Assembly: GCF_013373865.1 (NCBI RefSeq)
Contig: NC_050472.1
Coordinates: forward strand, 5,265,276 to 5,329,275
From: Monomorium pharaonis
Lineage: Eukaryota; Arthropoda; Insecta; Hymenoptera; Formicidae
DNA length: 64,000 bases
Direction: 5' to 3'
The position numbers were made by a program, and so were the translations under genes. Shown in pieces: positions 27,461-39,633 of the stretch (its first letter is position 1; each line of letters opens with the position of its first letter). The notes under the pieces were generated by a model. The model saw only the letters and a program-made list of their open reading frames with translations, had not been told where the DNA came from and ran no database searches.

Positions 27461-28596
27461 CCATTCGAAAGAGAATCGTTTGTACCCGTTTGTACCTCCA
27501 TTGAAATCGTTTGTACCTCAAAGGGACCGGAAGTACAGGCTTTTCAAAATTCGCTCAAGAGGTAATTTTGACATTTTTGGAGATATCGAGAAACGACCAA
27601 GGCCATTCGAAAGAGAATCGTTTGTACCCGTTTGTACCTCCGTTGAAATCGTTTGTACCTCAAAGGAACCGGAAGTACAGGCATTTCAAAATTCGCTCAA
27701 GAGGTAATTTTGACATTTTCGAAGATATCGAGAAACGGCCAAGGCCATTCGAAAGAGAATCGTTTGTACCCGTTTGTACCTCCGTTGAAATCGTTTGTAC
27801 CTCAAAGGAACCGGAAGTACAGGCATTTCAAAATTCGCTCAAGAGGTAATTTTGACATTTTCGAAGATATCGAGAAACGGCCAAGGCCATTCGAAAGAGA
27901 ATCGTTTGTACCCGTTTGTACCTCCGTTGAAATCGTTTGTACCTCAAAGGAACCGGAAGTACAGGCATTTCAAAATTCGCTCAAGAGGTAATTTTGACAT
28001 TTTCGAAGATATCGAGAAACGGCCAAGGCCATTCAAAAGAGAATCGTTTGTACCCGTTTGTACCTCCGTTGAAATCGTTTGTACCTCAAAGGAACCGGAA
28101 GTACAGGCATTTCAAAATTCGCTCAAGAGGTAATTTTGACATTTTCGAAGATATCGAGAAACGGCCAAGGCCATTCGAAAGAGAATCGTTTGTACCCGTT
28201 TGTACCTCCGTTGAAATCGTTTGTACCTCAAAGGAACCGGAAGTACAGGCACTTCAAAATTCGCTCAAAAGGTAATTTTGACATTTTCGAAGATATCGAG
28301 AAACGGCCAAGGCCATTCGAAAGAGAATCGTTTGTACCCGTTTGTACCTCCGTTGAAATCGTTTGTACCTCAAAGGAACCGGAAGTACAGGCATTTCAAA
28401 ATTCGCTCAAAAGGTAATTTTGACATTTTCGAAGATATCGAGAAACGGCCAAGGCCATTCGAAAGAGAATCGTTTGTACCCGTTTGTACCTCCGTTGAAA
28501 TCGTTTGTACCTCAAAAGAACCGGAAGTACAGGCATTTCAAAACTCGCTCAAGAGGTAATTTTGATATTTTCGAAGATATCGAGAAACGGCCAAGG
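27461..28596 (+). repeat. Left-arm tandem array, 8 x 142 bp
   Basis: Units begin CCATTCGAAAGAGAATCG at 27461 and every 142 bases to 28455; a partial ninth starts at 28597. Each unit has three GTTTGTACC copies and the internal inverted pair TCAAAATT/AATTTTGA. The first unit is the most diverged. Units near 28171 and 28313 share a CTCAAAAGG variant. Confidence 0.95.
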
Positions 28597-28744
28597 CCAT
28601 TCGAAAGAGAATCGTTTGTACCCGTTTGTACCACCTTTTATTTTGTTTGTATCTTAAACGATAAACAAATACAAATTGGTCAACAGATGGCCAGAATCAC
28701 GTTTTAAGATATTTTAATTTAATTAATGCCATTTGATAGAGAAT

Positions 28745-28804
28745 TGTTAGTACCCGTTTGTGTCGCTTTTATGAGACTTAATTTATTTTTTGACAGTATC
28801 AAAA
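28745..28804 (+). repeat. 60-bp inner-arm segment, first direct copy
   Basis: It starts TGTTAGTACCCG and is repeated directly at 28881-28940. Its inverted counterpart lies in the right arm, ending near 29040. Confidence 0.85.
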
Positions 28805-28829
28805 TTTTCAATATATTATATGATTAACA

Positions 28830-28836
<7 letters not shown>

Positions 28837-28880
<44 letters not shown>
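28837..28880. repeat. (TA)n tract at the foldback centre
   Basis: An alternating AT run of about 44 bp near the symmetry axis. Confidence 0.9.
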
Positions 28881-28884
<4 letters not shown>

Positions 28885-28940
28885 AGTACCCGTTTGTGTC
28901 GCTTTTATGAGACTTAATTTATTTTTTGACAGTATCAAAA
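28881..28940 (+). repeat. 60-bp inner-arm segment, second direct copy
   Basis: Copy of 28745-28804. It lies in the spacer between the arms and has no inverted partner of its own. Confidence 0.85.
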
Positions 28941-29187
28941 TATATATATTAATATGTTAATCATATAATATATTGAAAATTTTGATACTGTCAAAAAATA
29001 AATTAAGTCTCATAAAAGCGACACAAACGGGTACTAACAATTCTCTATCAAATGGCATAAATGAAATTAAATAATCTTAAATTGGGGTTCTGGCTATTTT
29101 TTAACCATTTTGTATTTGTTTATCCTTTGAGGTACAAACGATTTCAACGGAGGTACAAACGGGTACAAACGATTCTCTTTCGAATGG

Positions 29188-30039
29188 CCTTAGCCGTTTC
29201 TCGATATCTTCGAAAATGTCAAAATTACCTCTTGAGCGAATTTTGAAATGCCTGTACTTCCGGTTCTTTTGAGGTACAAACGATTTCAACGGAGGTACAA
29301 ACGGGTACAAACGATTCTCTTTCGAATGGCCTTGGCCGTTTCTCGATATCTTCGAAAATGTCAAAATTACCTCTTGAGCAAATTTTGAAATGCCTGTACT
29401 TCCGGTTCCTTTGAGGTACAAACGATTTCAACGGAGGTACAAACGGGTACAAATGATTCTCTTTCGAATGGCCTTGGCCGTTTCTCGATATCTTCGAAAA
29501 TGTCAAAATTACCTCTTGAGCGAATTTTGAAATGTCTGTACTTCCGGTTCTTTTGAGGTACAAACGATTTCAACGGAGGTACAAACGGGTACAAACGATT
29601 CTCTTTCGAATGGCCTTGGCCGTTTCTCGATATCTTCGAAAATGTCAAAATTACCTCTTGAGCGAATTTTGAAATGCCTGTACTTCCGGTTCCTTTGAGG
29701 TACAAACGATTTCAACGGAGGTACAAACGGGTACAAACGATTCTCTTTCGAATGGCCTTGGCAGTTTCTCGATATCTTCGAAAATGTCAAAATTACCTCT
29801 TGAGCGAATTTTGAAATGCCTGTACTTCCGGTTCCTTTAAGGTACAAACGATTTCAACGGAGGTACAAACGGGTACAAACGATTCTCTTTCGAATGGCCT
29901 TGGTCGTTTCTCGATATCTCCAAAAATGTCAAAATTACCTCTTGAGCGAATTTTGAAAAGCCTGTACTTCCGGTCCCTTTGAGGTTCAAACGATTTCAAT
30001 GGAGGTACAAACGGGTACAAACGATTCTCTTTCGAATGG
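29188..30039 (-). repeat. Right-arm tandem array, 6 x 142 bp, inverted
   Basis: Same units as the left array on the opposite strand, with 142-bp spacing from 29188 to 30039; a partial unit precedes it. The outermost unit (29898-30039) carries the same private variants as the left outermost unit. Confidence 0.95.
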
Positions 30040-30221
30040 CATAAATAAAATTAAATTATCTTAAAGTGGGGTTTTGGCTATTTTTTAACCATTTTGTATT
30101 TGTTTATCCTTTGAGGTACTAACAAAATAAAAGGTGGTACAAACGGGTACAAACAAAGTATAAACGAGTTGTGTTGTTAATTTTTAGTTTTTGTAAAGTC
30201 GGGTTCCAGGTTCACATAGCT

Positions 30222-30230
30222 CTGTACCAA
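30222..30230 (+). repeat. 9-bp target-site duplication (right), CTGTACCAA
   Basis: Identical to 27270-27278. Confidence 0.88.
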
Positions 30231-31640
30231 ATATATTTTAGAAATAAAAGCACGCAGAGATTTTTCCATTAAAATTTAACCTCAAAGTAATGATAGTCGT
30301 GGGACATTATGGACTTCAAGGAATTTTACTATATTTTTAGTAAAATTTAGTTAAATTATTCTACCATTGAAATATTTTAAAAATGCATAAAATAGTTGAT
30401 GAAATTTTGCTAAAATTTTATTACATTTTAGAAAATTTAGAAAATTCCCTCCGTATGAACAAGTGTTTTTTTTTACGATAAATGTTTGTTAAACAGTTCG
30501 TTACAATGTAAAGTGCGAGTAAAATTTGGAGAAACGACGGATTAAGCGCGAGTATATTTTTCTCATTCATCGAGATAACGAAACAAAATGCGGAGTGGAA
30601 ATAAATTGATTGTTGTAGGTGAATGTATGATTCGATTAAATCGAGCACGCGCTTGAATTGTAATTTTAATATTCAAATATAGATATGTGTATCCAATAAA
30701 TCACGTTACAATCGGCGGGACAGAGCGAGACCGGGGGAACGAGGCAGAACGATGTGAAAAATGACGAATAGAAATGAAATAAATTTTTGCCGTTTTGAAG
30801 AAGGTTCGGACTAGCGAGGATAGCGGAAGTTCATAGAGCAATGAGAGTAAATTGGCAATTATACAGCGGGATAATCTACTGTTTGTATATCCCATAGGGA
30901 AAGATTGTCACGTTAATGAACAATTTGCTGGCATAACGAACTTACCTCTCGCGCACGACATTGTAACAGCTTTTTTTTTTTGTAATCTTTATAAAGCAAG
31001 TTTGTACACATCCGCAGTGACGTGAATCTTTTATGCCGCGAAGCGCATATCGAATCGGCGCACTCTGTGCGCCCGATGGATAGCTCGATTTTTAGCTCGC
31101 AACGGATATACCCGCGCGCCGCGATTTCGAGCCTCGTGAGTTCGAACAAAGCTAATATCTCACGGTAATCGAATAAATTTCCAATTTCTAGCCGCCTCAT
31201 TTCATGGCATTCCATTATGGAACGACAATGAGACTATATAGCGAAGTGATGTAATGAAAGATGGTTCCCAAAGTTCGTCGATATTTCAATATCAGCTGTC
31301 AACCCATAATTCATCGCAGCACACATTTTACGGACGTTTGAGAATGGAATTCAATATAAAAATATATCCCCAAGACCCATAAATGTCCTTTTTTATTTAC
31401 GAAATTGTTTGTAAACAATTCCATTTATTCAATAAAATATCGGGAATTGAGATAATATAAATACATCTAATGCGCGCGAGAAGCTTAAAAAATATATAAT
31501 TTACGTAAAATGCATAAAATAGTAATATAATGTTTGTACATATTCCCCATCACGAATGCGAGAATAAATAGTTGGAAAGGTCTTCTTGTAAACACGTAAA
31601 GTATCTCGCTGATTGAGTTAAGAGAAACATGTAAAAGTAA
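30231..31640. other. Non-coding stretch
   Basis: AT-rich to about 30680, then mixed. Unrecognised frames at 30421-31215. Nothing else was identified. Confidence 0.4.
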
Positions 31641-31649
31641 ACTTGCGTA

Positions 31650-32370
31650 TCACGTAACACCGTAAGCGTTCAATTTCGATGTCGCACGGAATTCTTTAGG
31701 CGTCAATCTGCCCCAAGAATAACCCAAACCGATATTCCCCCTCCCCCACCCCCCCCCCGTTTCCCCAGCGAGATCCGTGGGACTCGTGATAGAGTGGTGG
31801 GCGGAACGGATCTCAATTGTCGTTTTCCGCCTAATTCTCACGTCCAGACGAGAAAATTCGACCTGTGACTTCTATTCCAGTCACGCGGTCTGATATGGCA
31901 TCCGAATGTGAGAGTCGTCTTTTTCGGTCCATCTTCTTCCTCTCCCGAGTCGCTACCTTCCGCCTCGTTCTCAACCCTCACGGTCACACCTTCTCCCCTT
32001 TCCCCCTCCTCCCTCCTTACCCTTACACCGCGTCCTCCCGTTCTAAAGCGCTCTCTCGGTACGCCTTTAATACTCTATTCCCAAAGCATCTATTTCCGTG
32101 GTCCTTTAGAATTTCTTTCGTTTCTCGCGCCACGTTCTCGCTACCGCTTGTCTTTGTGTTCCGCCGGAATTCATTCGTCCCACGCCATTCCGGACGAGAC
32201 ACGGCAGTTTAGTCTCCTCTTTCTCTCTCTCTCTCTCTTTATCTTTTCTCCTTTTTTTCTCTCTTGCAGTTTTTCCGCGTACTTTTTTCGCGTCACTCCG
32301 TTCGGGATTCTTCTCTACCTTCGATATCCTTCGAAAATATGCGCGCGGCACGCGGTGTAAAATTTGTCCA
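31650..32370. other. Pyrimidine-rich, GC-rich island without a recognisable gene
   Basis: Strong CT skew on the + strand (31920-32290) gives overlapping Ser/Leu/Phe-rich frames typical of low-complexity sequence. A short C-run sits near 31749-31760. Confidence 0.4.
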
Positions 32371-32379
32371 ATGCACGAG

Positions 32380-35300
32380 AACAAAATAATTGGTATAGTT
32401 GTATAGCATGCAAAAATAAAGATACGGCTTCGAATTTTTTAACAAGACATGAAAGTTTCAGGTAATATTTAGCTTTGTGCGATACTGTTTCACTTTCATT
32501 TAATATATATGTAGGAAAATCGAGTTATTCGGGCTGTAAAATTTAATTTATTCATTGATATTTGGTTTGTGCATACGGAAAAGTTGATATAAGTTATAGA
32601 TTTTCTCTACGGAGTAAATAGATTTATTAAATTCCGCGTGTTATTAATTTGAAACGCTAAGGCTCTCACATTTTCTCACGTCGAGAGAAATAATTTTTAT
32701 TGTGCATATACCGAAAATTTGTTATGAGAAATGGAAATTTTTTACAAATTTACAAGTATATATTTTTTTTTATCTGAGCAGCAGACATATACCTAAACTT
32801 AATAATCTATAAACAACAAAAAATACAGACTATTTGTATTCAGTCAGAATATTTTTATCTCCCTATACACGTCGGATATATTTTACACTGTTTGACCGAA
32901 TCGATATTTTTAGAAGAACGCTTCGTTATCCAAGCTTAATTCTATGCTGCCGCTCACGTAAAATTTTTGTTTGTATCGCATATAAATGGCTCATAAAAAA
33001 TTGAATGATTATACAAGTTGATCCGCAAGTAGACGTTAAATTATTGCCGGTTCTTAATCTCCCTTAATTTTTTGATCAAAGATCTTTATCGAATTATGTA
33101 CGGCTATTAATAAATGTTTGATTAATAATTGAAGGCAAAGTTTCTTTCGTCACTTGAACGTATCTCAAACACATGAATAAATAATCTTACCTTGTTACTT
33201 AATTTTATGCGCTATTAATTCTAAAACATTCGGTTCAATAAGAATCGGGATTAATTACATTGTTTCTTAATTAGAAAGCTACAATTAATAATGAGATCTT
33301 TGTTTATATTATTCCGTAGTTATTTTCATTGCGGAATTAAATTTTAGACTAGAGTTCTCCGTCTCCCTTTATTTTCCGCGATAATTGCAAATTATCCTGC
33401 AGTTAATGTGGTTAACAAATAACATTATTTGGCTGCTTAATTAGTGTTTCTTTATTTGCTGCTTTGTTTACATGTGAACAGACAAATTTATTATTAATCT
33501 GTAATAATTGAATTTACGTAGTAATGAATTATATAATTATTTACGAGCGGATTTCAATATTTAATCTCACATGGCTTTTTGCTCCGATTCGTTCTCCGTA
33601 TTCATTCCTGATCTCCTCAAATCTTTTCTCTCAGCTGCTTCCACAAAATTCCGCCGAATTCCCCTTTGTAGAATAATTCCAGTTTGCATATATCTTCCTT
33701 CGCCCCTTTAATCTTACCTTGATTCGAGGATGATGACGCTCTTTCTCCCATTTGATGATTTGGCAAGCAGAAATATTATCATTATTAATACGTATCTTCT
33801 CAAGTAACACGAAGATACTTATTTTCCTCACGTTGCCCTCGTTATTTTACGAAGCACCGTGTGCCGAAGATAAATTTATTCCTTTGTCAGAAATCACAAA
33901 ATTATATTATTATATACGCAAAAGTGTACAATAATATCCGCGCATAATAATACAATTATTATTATAACAATGCAATTTATATATCAGTTTATATTCATCC
34001 AATTCATATAACAAACAATGGGAAACAGTTCAATGTGTAATGCAAGAATGTAAGATAAATTCAGATTTCCCCTTTTCTTTTTTGCTTTACGATAGAATAT
34101 TTTTATAAAAGATCGTTCGCCTTATCCTTCACGGAACACTTTTACCGTCAATTTTCTTAATAACAAGTACCCGTTTGAGTTTAAGTATCCTATCTTCCGC
34201 CTGCACATATATAACTGACCTATTTTCAGCCGAGCTGCTTTGATACTCGGTCCAGGGACAGTACCTTGTTCTGAAATTTAACATGCGCTTGCTAAATTAT
34301 CCGCACGTTGATGCGCCACTTACATCCTACATTTCCTTGCGCCCTGGCCCTTTTTCATCTTCCCCCGGTGCCGTTCTCCACGGTGTCGTTGGTAGGCGAG
34401 TGCCCGCGCGGCGCGCCGGGCTCCGTACATCCGCGCGAAAAATCGGGCAAGTACTGTACTATCACATGTTATACCCGCTTCGTTCCACCCGCCGTTGCGC
34501 ACGTACGGTACGATAAGCTGCCTCCTCGTCATCAAGAGCCGCGACATCGCATGTATTTTTATGCCGGCGATGCCCCGTAGATAAGCCCAGCCAACGAAAG
34601 TGTCCGACGAGAGATATTTTTCGCTCGATACTCGCGAATGGAATCGCTCCGCGGAAACTTTATATTTGCCCTCGTGCCCGTAGACGGTGTTTCAATACAC
34701 CACGTATTTACGATACGCTAAATTACTTGGAATACCGGGAAATTTATTTAGCTTACTGCGGAGTACCGTTACAAACGTAAAATGGACTCTCATAAATAAA
34801 TGCACGTGAAACGTCCAGTCGGACTGGCGCATCACGTTTTTGCGACACAAAAGCGCTTTCGATGCTTGCGGTATTGATTTTTCGGTGGCGAAAATTTAAT
34901 AAAATGCCAAAATACGCCACACCTGCGCGGGAAAAATATTAAAAAATTAAACAGCCGCGAGTTGGTTTGGAAGTGTTATTTCCAAACGGCTAATTTGTTT
35001 ATTTTGGATGGATTTCGGACGGAACAGTTCCAAGCGCGGAAAACTGTCTAATATTTAAAATTGTCACGCCAAAACAATGAATTTAATCCGAAGATTTACT
35101 TAAAAAATTAATTTTGATATTTTTTTTTTTTTTAATTTGTCATAAAAATATAAAAATACCTTTCTTCTGCATTATTGAATTTTTAACTTTTGCAGCGTAA
35201 TGTCCCTTTGTTCTAATCACAATAAAATTGTAAGACTATCGCGTTGCAGAGGAAATCAAGCGCAACACGATAAAAAAAGGATCTTACGCAGGAATCGGTA

Positions 35301-38300
35301 TTGGAACAAATAAACGTAGTTTATACGTATCTGTCAAAAGCTTGAAATGTACAGGTGGAAATATACGTTGGAAACAAAGTCACTTTTTTTTTGTAAAGTG
35401 TATTCATGTTGAAAACTCGCGCTATCACGTATCCAATTTCACGTCCCACAATTTAAATTTCAACCAACCGCTTTTGCCCTTTTTTAATACATATATATTT
35501 TCTGAAGTTTCCGAGGTTCTTTCTACAAATAGTGACTCTTTAGAAAAATAGAGCGTTATTAAGCTTCCTTTAAACAAAATTTCTTAGCTCTCGGTGTCGT
35601 TTTCAACCGCGGCAAACCTCGAAAGTGGTCGTTCGCGAAACGTTTTTGTTAACAAACGTGCTTCAAAATAGCACGTTTAGTAATGCTTAACTTTTCCAGT
35701 ATCATTATTCTATAATTTACGGGGATAAAGGAACGCACGGTCCGTTCTAACGCTACATAATATCTGGATGAAACTAGTTTCTCTCTTTTTAAATTAAAAA
35801 TCCACCACCGTTTTAGCCGAGCTGTATTCTCTAACGATGCTGGATGTTGTAAGACCTAATAGACAGTTTGCGCAGGGAATATTGATTGGAATCAAATTGT
35901 ACGAGGACCGCGCGTTCAGCCTGAATTTCTGAACGAACAAGCACGGAGTGTATCGCCGTTTCATGCTGACTTGGCGTTTATCGGATTCCTTCCGACCAGA
36001 TTTGCCTAATGATTCCATCCTTTCCATAAATGATCCTCAGAATTTTCCCGCAAACAATTTATGCGTAAGTGCATGCGTTACATCACGGAAACGCGTGCGC
36101 GATGCGAAGATTAATGCGATCCAATAATGGACGTTGCCGATAAATATAATATCATGAGATTTTGATGCCCCACAATTTCGATTGATACCCATAATAATAA
36201 ATCTCATCGAATAACCATTTGGGACTTAATGGTTTTCCATTTTTCTGAACTGAAATTCGATGCTCGAGCATTTTCCTTTCCGGGTGCTTTTAAACTGCTT
36301 CCTGTTGTACTTTCTTTCTTTATCCTATTCAAAAGCCCCGGTGAATTTTGGCCGATATCTCATTCGACATAATAATTTTTCCAATACATAAGAGCGGAAT
36401 GCCTGCATCGGAAAGTATTTCTTAAAATACTACAGTTTGGAGTTGAAGTTTTTCTCGATTTTACCATTAAAAACTACGTAACTCGAATAGTAAGAATTTT
36501 TAAGTTATAATACAAGCGTCTCTTCGTTTTCTAGAGATCTTGAAAAAAACGTAAGAAACACACACCGCCACACCGTTTTTCGAGAAACGAGAACGAGTGC
36601 TCTCTCGTGAAAACATTAGCATTCGCTATTTTCAGATTAGCCAAGAGACACACATCTTAAGAATTAAAATTTATTATTCTTTGACAAATATTTTCTATTT
36701 AAATACGAAAACTAACATGAGAAATCGTAATAATTCATTAGAGATGTTTAATACCATTAGTATTATTAATTATCACTTTAATTTGATATCACTATTCTAT
36801 TATAGTTTAATTTAGAATTGTATTTTAAGACATGGAGTAATCAGAACGTGCAATTTAAAAAAATTAGAAAATATATAAATTATATATAAAATAATACAAG
36901 AAATAGTACATCAAATATTAAAATCCAACTTTGACTATTCTAGAACACTGTTCTATTTAATTGTGTTATTAATGTAACGTTTACTTTTATTTATAATTGT
37001 TTCTAATTGTTTATTTCGAGCGTCTTAGACATTCTTCTAAAATATAACGAAGAAGAAGCGATATTACAATAACAAATTAACGATGCAATTCTAATAATAG
37101 AACGATATTAAAAATATAATTAATTTAATAATAATTACAATTACTTCCGAAAATGTTCTCAGTTATGAATATCTAAAGAAAAGAATTTGTATTGATCTGT
37201 GTGTACTCACGGCAAATATATAGGGACGATGTAAAACGAGATCTGAATATACATCGGCCATTATTTCATGCGCTTTAGTGTCATTTCTGGAGCGACGAAG
37301 CTGTTCCTTTATTTAAACTTTCTCCTATCATGAATGCATTTGATGCAAATTTCAAGTCTCTCATGTACTTGCCATATTTTCTAACATGATCTTACACAAT
37401 TTTTGGCACTCGGCCAAGATACACACACACATACATATAAGTGCATGTGATGCTTAGGTACATCGACCTATACGTTTCCAAAGTTTTACTTGAAGCACGA
37501 AAATATAACTACCTTTCACGAAAGCTGGTTAGATGTTGCACTTTTCAATCTGTTCGCTCTTTTCTTTCCTTGTTATGGTCTTTCGTATATAGTCTACGAA
37601 GCAAAAATATAATGGTCAAAATGTTATCGGAACTATTTCAGGTAGATACAGTTACATGTGATTATCCATGACAACATTAAATAATTTTCAAAAAGAAATT
37701 TCTTTTGTATTATGTGACACAAACATTTGCTTCGAATTAGTTTCAAAATTGAAAATCTTTAATGATTTATAATATAATTATATGCGATGCAAAGATTATT
37801 TTACTTTTAACGATCAAAATTTCTCTTTTCTTAAATAAGAGAAAATAATAGAAAATTTTCTAAATGTAATTATATACAAGATAAATTTAAAATAACTTAT
37901 TATAAATGTAAAATGCTTGTCTTTAATGTTTTAAAAATTTGTTTTTAATGTATTGTTTATAGAATAAATGCAAGGAACATTATCTTGATAAATATATGAA
38001 GTTCTTAAAAAATTTTAATAACATGAAAATATAAATTTTAATTTAATTGTATAACAAATGAATTTTTTTATCGCTAATTGCTATAATATTAAAATTAATC
38101 TATCTTAGAAATATCTTTAGTATTTAAAGAGTATCATTAAATTTTAATATTAGAAAAAACATTTTTAAGATTATTAAAAGGTTTCAGTATAAATGTCCGG
38201 GTTTAAAAACGCGTTCGGACACTCAGATTTGCCTTACAGTTCATGGCATAAAAATATTTTAAATTTCCATGAACTTTAAAAAAGAGAGAGAGAGAGAGAG

Positions 38301-39620
38301 AATTTATAAAGATAATTTATATCTCATATTCATTTCAATATTATGCAATATGTACTAAAGTGCGCTCGCTGTCCGAAATGCATATACATACGATTTATCA
38401 TAAAGTGTACTTACATTATATTTCCAGGCTTATTTTCAGACTGTTTTTAAAAACATATTTTTAAAATGGAAATTTTATGTGTGGCAAAGGTTGTTTTCGA
38501 ATCAATCTTGCGCACGTACTCAACGTACGCACGCACGCAGTTGAGAAATAAATATTTCAATTAAAAAACTCGCTATTAACATAATTCCGATTTGTGTTTG
38601 TGAGATACCGGTACTCCTGAGAGAACTTCGTTGATCACATAAATAATTCGAGTATACCTTTCTCTCCTTGCCTGCATTACACAATGCGATATGGCAGATT
38701 GCAAATGCACTACCACCTTATTATTCAGGGTTTTAACATCTTCGCTCATTTCGCTCGTGAAACATCGTTGGAAACGCAAAACCACATTTTCCCCTTCCAT
38801 TTAATTAGATTTGAGTTAATTCGCATTCTCTTTTCCGAACATACAAGTTAGAGGAGAGTGCATACATATAAATGCCTGTTTCCTGCGGTATTCCGTTCGT
38901 CTGTTTTACTATCTCGTGGGATCGGGCTAACAAATCTCGCCTCGTATTTTCGTCACGGTTTATTCAGACGTAGTAACATCGCTTTCCATATGTCAGCTGT
39001 TGTCGGTATACATGTTTCGAACATTTTGATTTTGACGTTTCTCGATGTTACGCATGTTTCACGTGTTGTTTCGATAAAAAAAAAAGGGGGTATTTACGAT
39101 TTTCTGCTAGTGATACTAAATTTTGATAGCGAATATTTGTCCTGTCGATTTTTTTTAATTCCGAGTAAATTGAAACGTTCTCCCCGTATTATATTTGCAT
39201 TTTAAACTATCGTGGGTATAAACATTTTGAAATCGCGCATCTTTTCTTGTCGATCACTTAATCCCAAGTTCGTTATAAATTTATTACATCATTAATTTAT
39301 TACGTCATTAATAAAACTGGAAATTACCGACTTATTGTCGAAGTAACTTAATATCGATATTCTTCAAATTGATCTTGATTTATTGTTAACCCGTTAATTT
39401 TGTTAATAAAGTTAATCTGTTAATTTGCCTCTCTACATATTCGTGAACATAGTCGTAAGCTAAACACTCTGTATTTCTCTGCATAATCCGTCAACGCAAG
39501 ATTATCTGTATTCCATTGTAGCAGTTACACTCTATAACCATTATATCCGTAACCAGCTTGTCGCATGTCGATCCTAACGCGGTATAAAGCAAGCGTAATC
39601 TCGCACGCTATACAATGCAA
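32380..39620. other. Non-coding stretch, AT-rich with a GC-rich patch at 34290-34700
   Basis: No Sema or other conserved exon was recognised on either strand. The patch at 34283-34580 gives frames in several registers with no known domain. A (AG)9 tract lies at 38283-38300. A 74-codon ATG-initiated frame on the - strand (38576-38800) is unrecognised. Confidence 0.4.
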
Positions 39621-39633
39621 CAGTGTTGCGGTT

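Larger units (their letters stand above)
27279..30221. mobile_element. 2943-bp foldback transposon (FB/MULE-like), non-autonomous
   Basis: Both ends begin AGCTATGTGAACCTGG reading inward and are bounded by identical 9-bp repeats. The outer inverted sequence continues without obvious mismatch for about 90 bp. Each arm then contains a diverged half-unit, an array of 142-bp tandem units (8 full left, 6 full right), a second diverged unit, and an AT-rich inner segment. The centre has a (TA)n tract and a 60-bp direct duplication. The arms are collinear except for 284 bp, exactly two units. No transposase frame exists; the repeated 112-codon frames arise because 142 is not a multiple of 3. Known: Drosophila Foldback elements have long inverted repeats of tandem subunits and 9-bp duplications and are linked to Mutator-like transposases. 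Assignment to that group is inference from architecture. Confidence 0.92.

Noticed and set aside
27480..30020. Many overlapping frames of about 112 codons on both strands inside the foldback element
   Set aside because: They recur every 142 bases with the same content and arise because the tandem unit is not a multiple of three. They are repeat translations, not genes.
34165..34180. AGTACCCGTTTG, matching a foldback inner-arm motif
   Set aside because: Only about 12 bases match and there is no flanking similarity, so chance is sufficient.
34283..34580. Cys-containing frames that might be a further Sema exon
   Set aside because: No Sema motif matches, and several registers are open only because of GC content.
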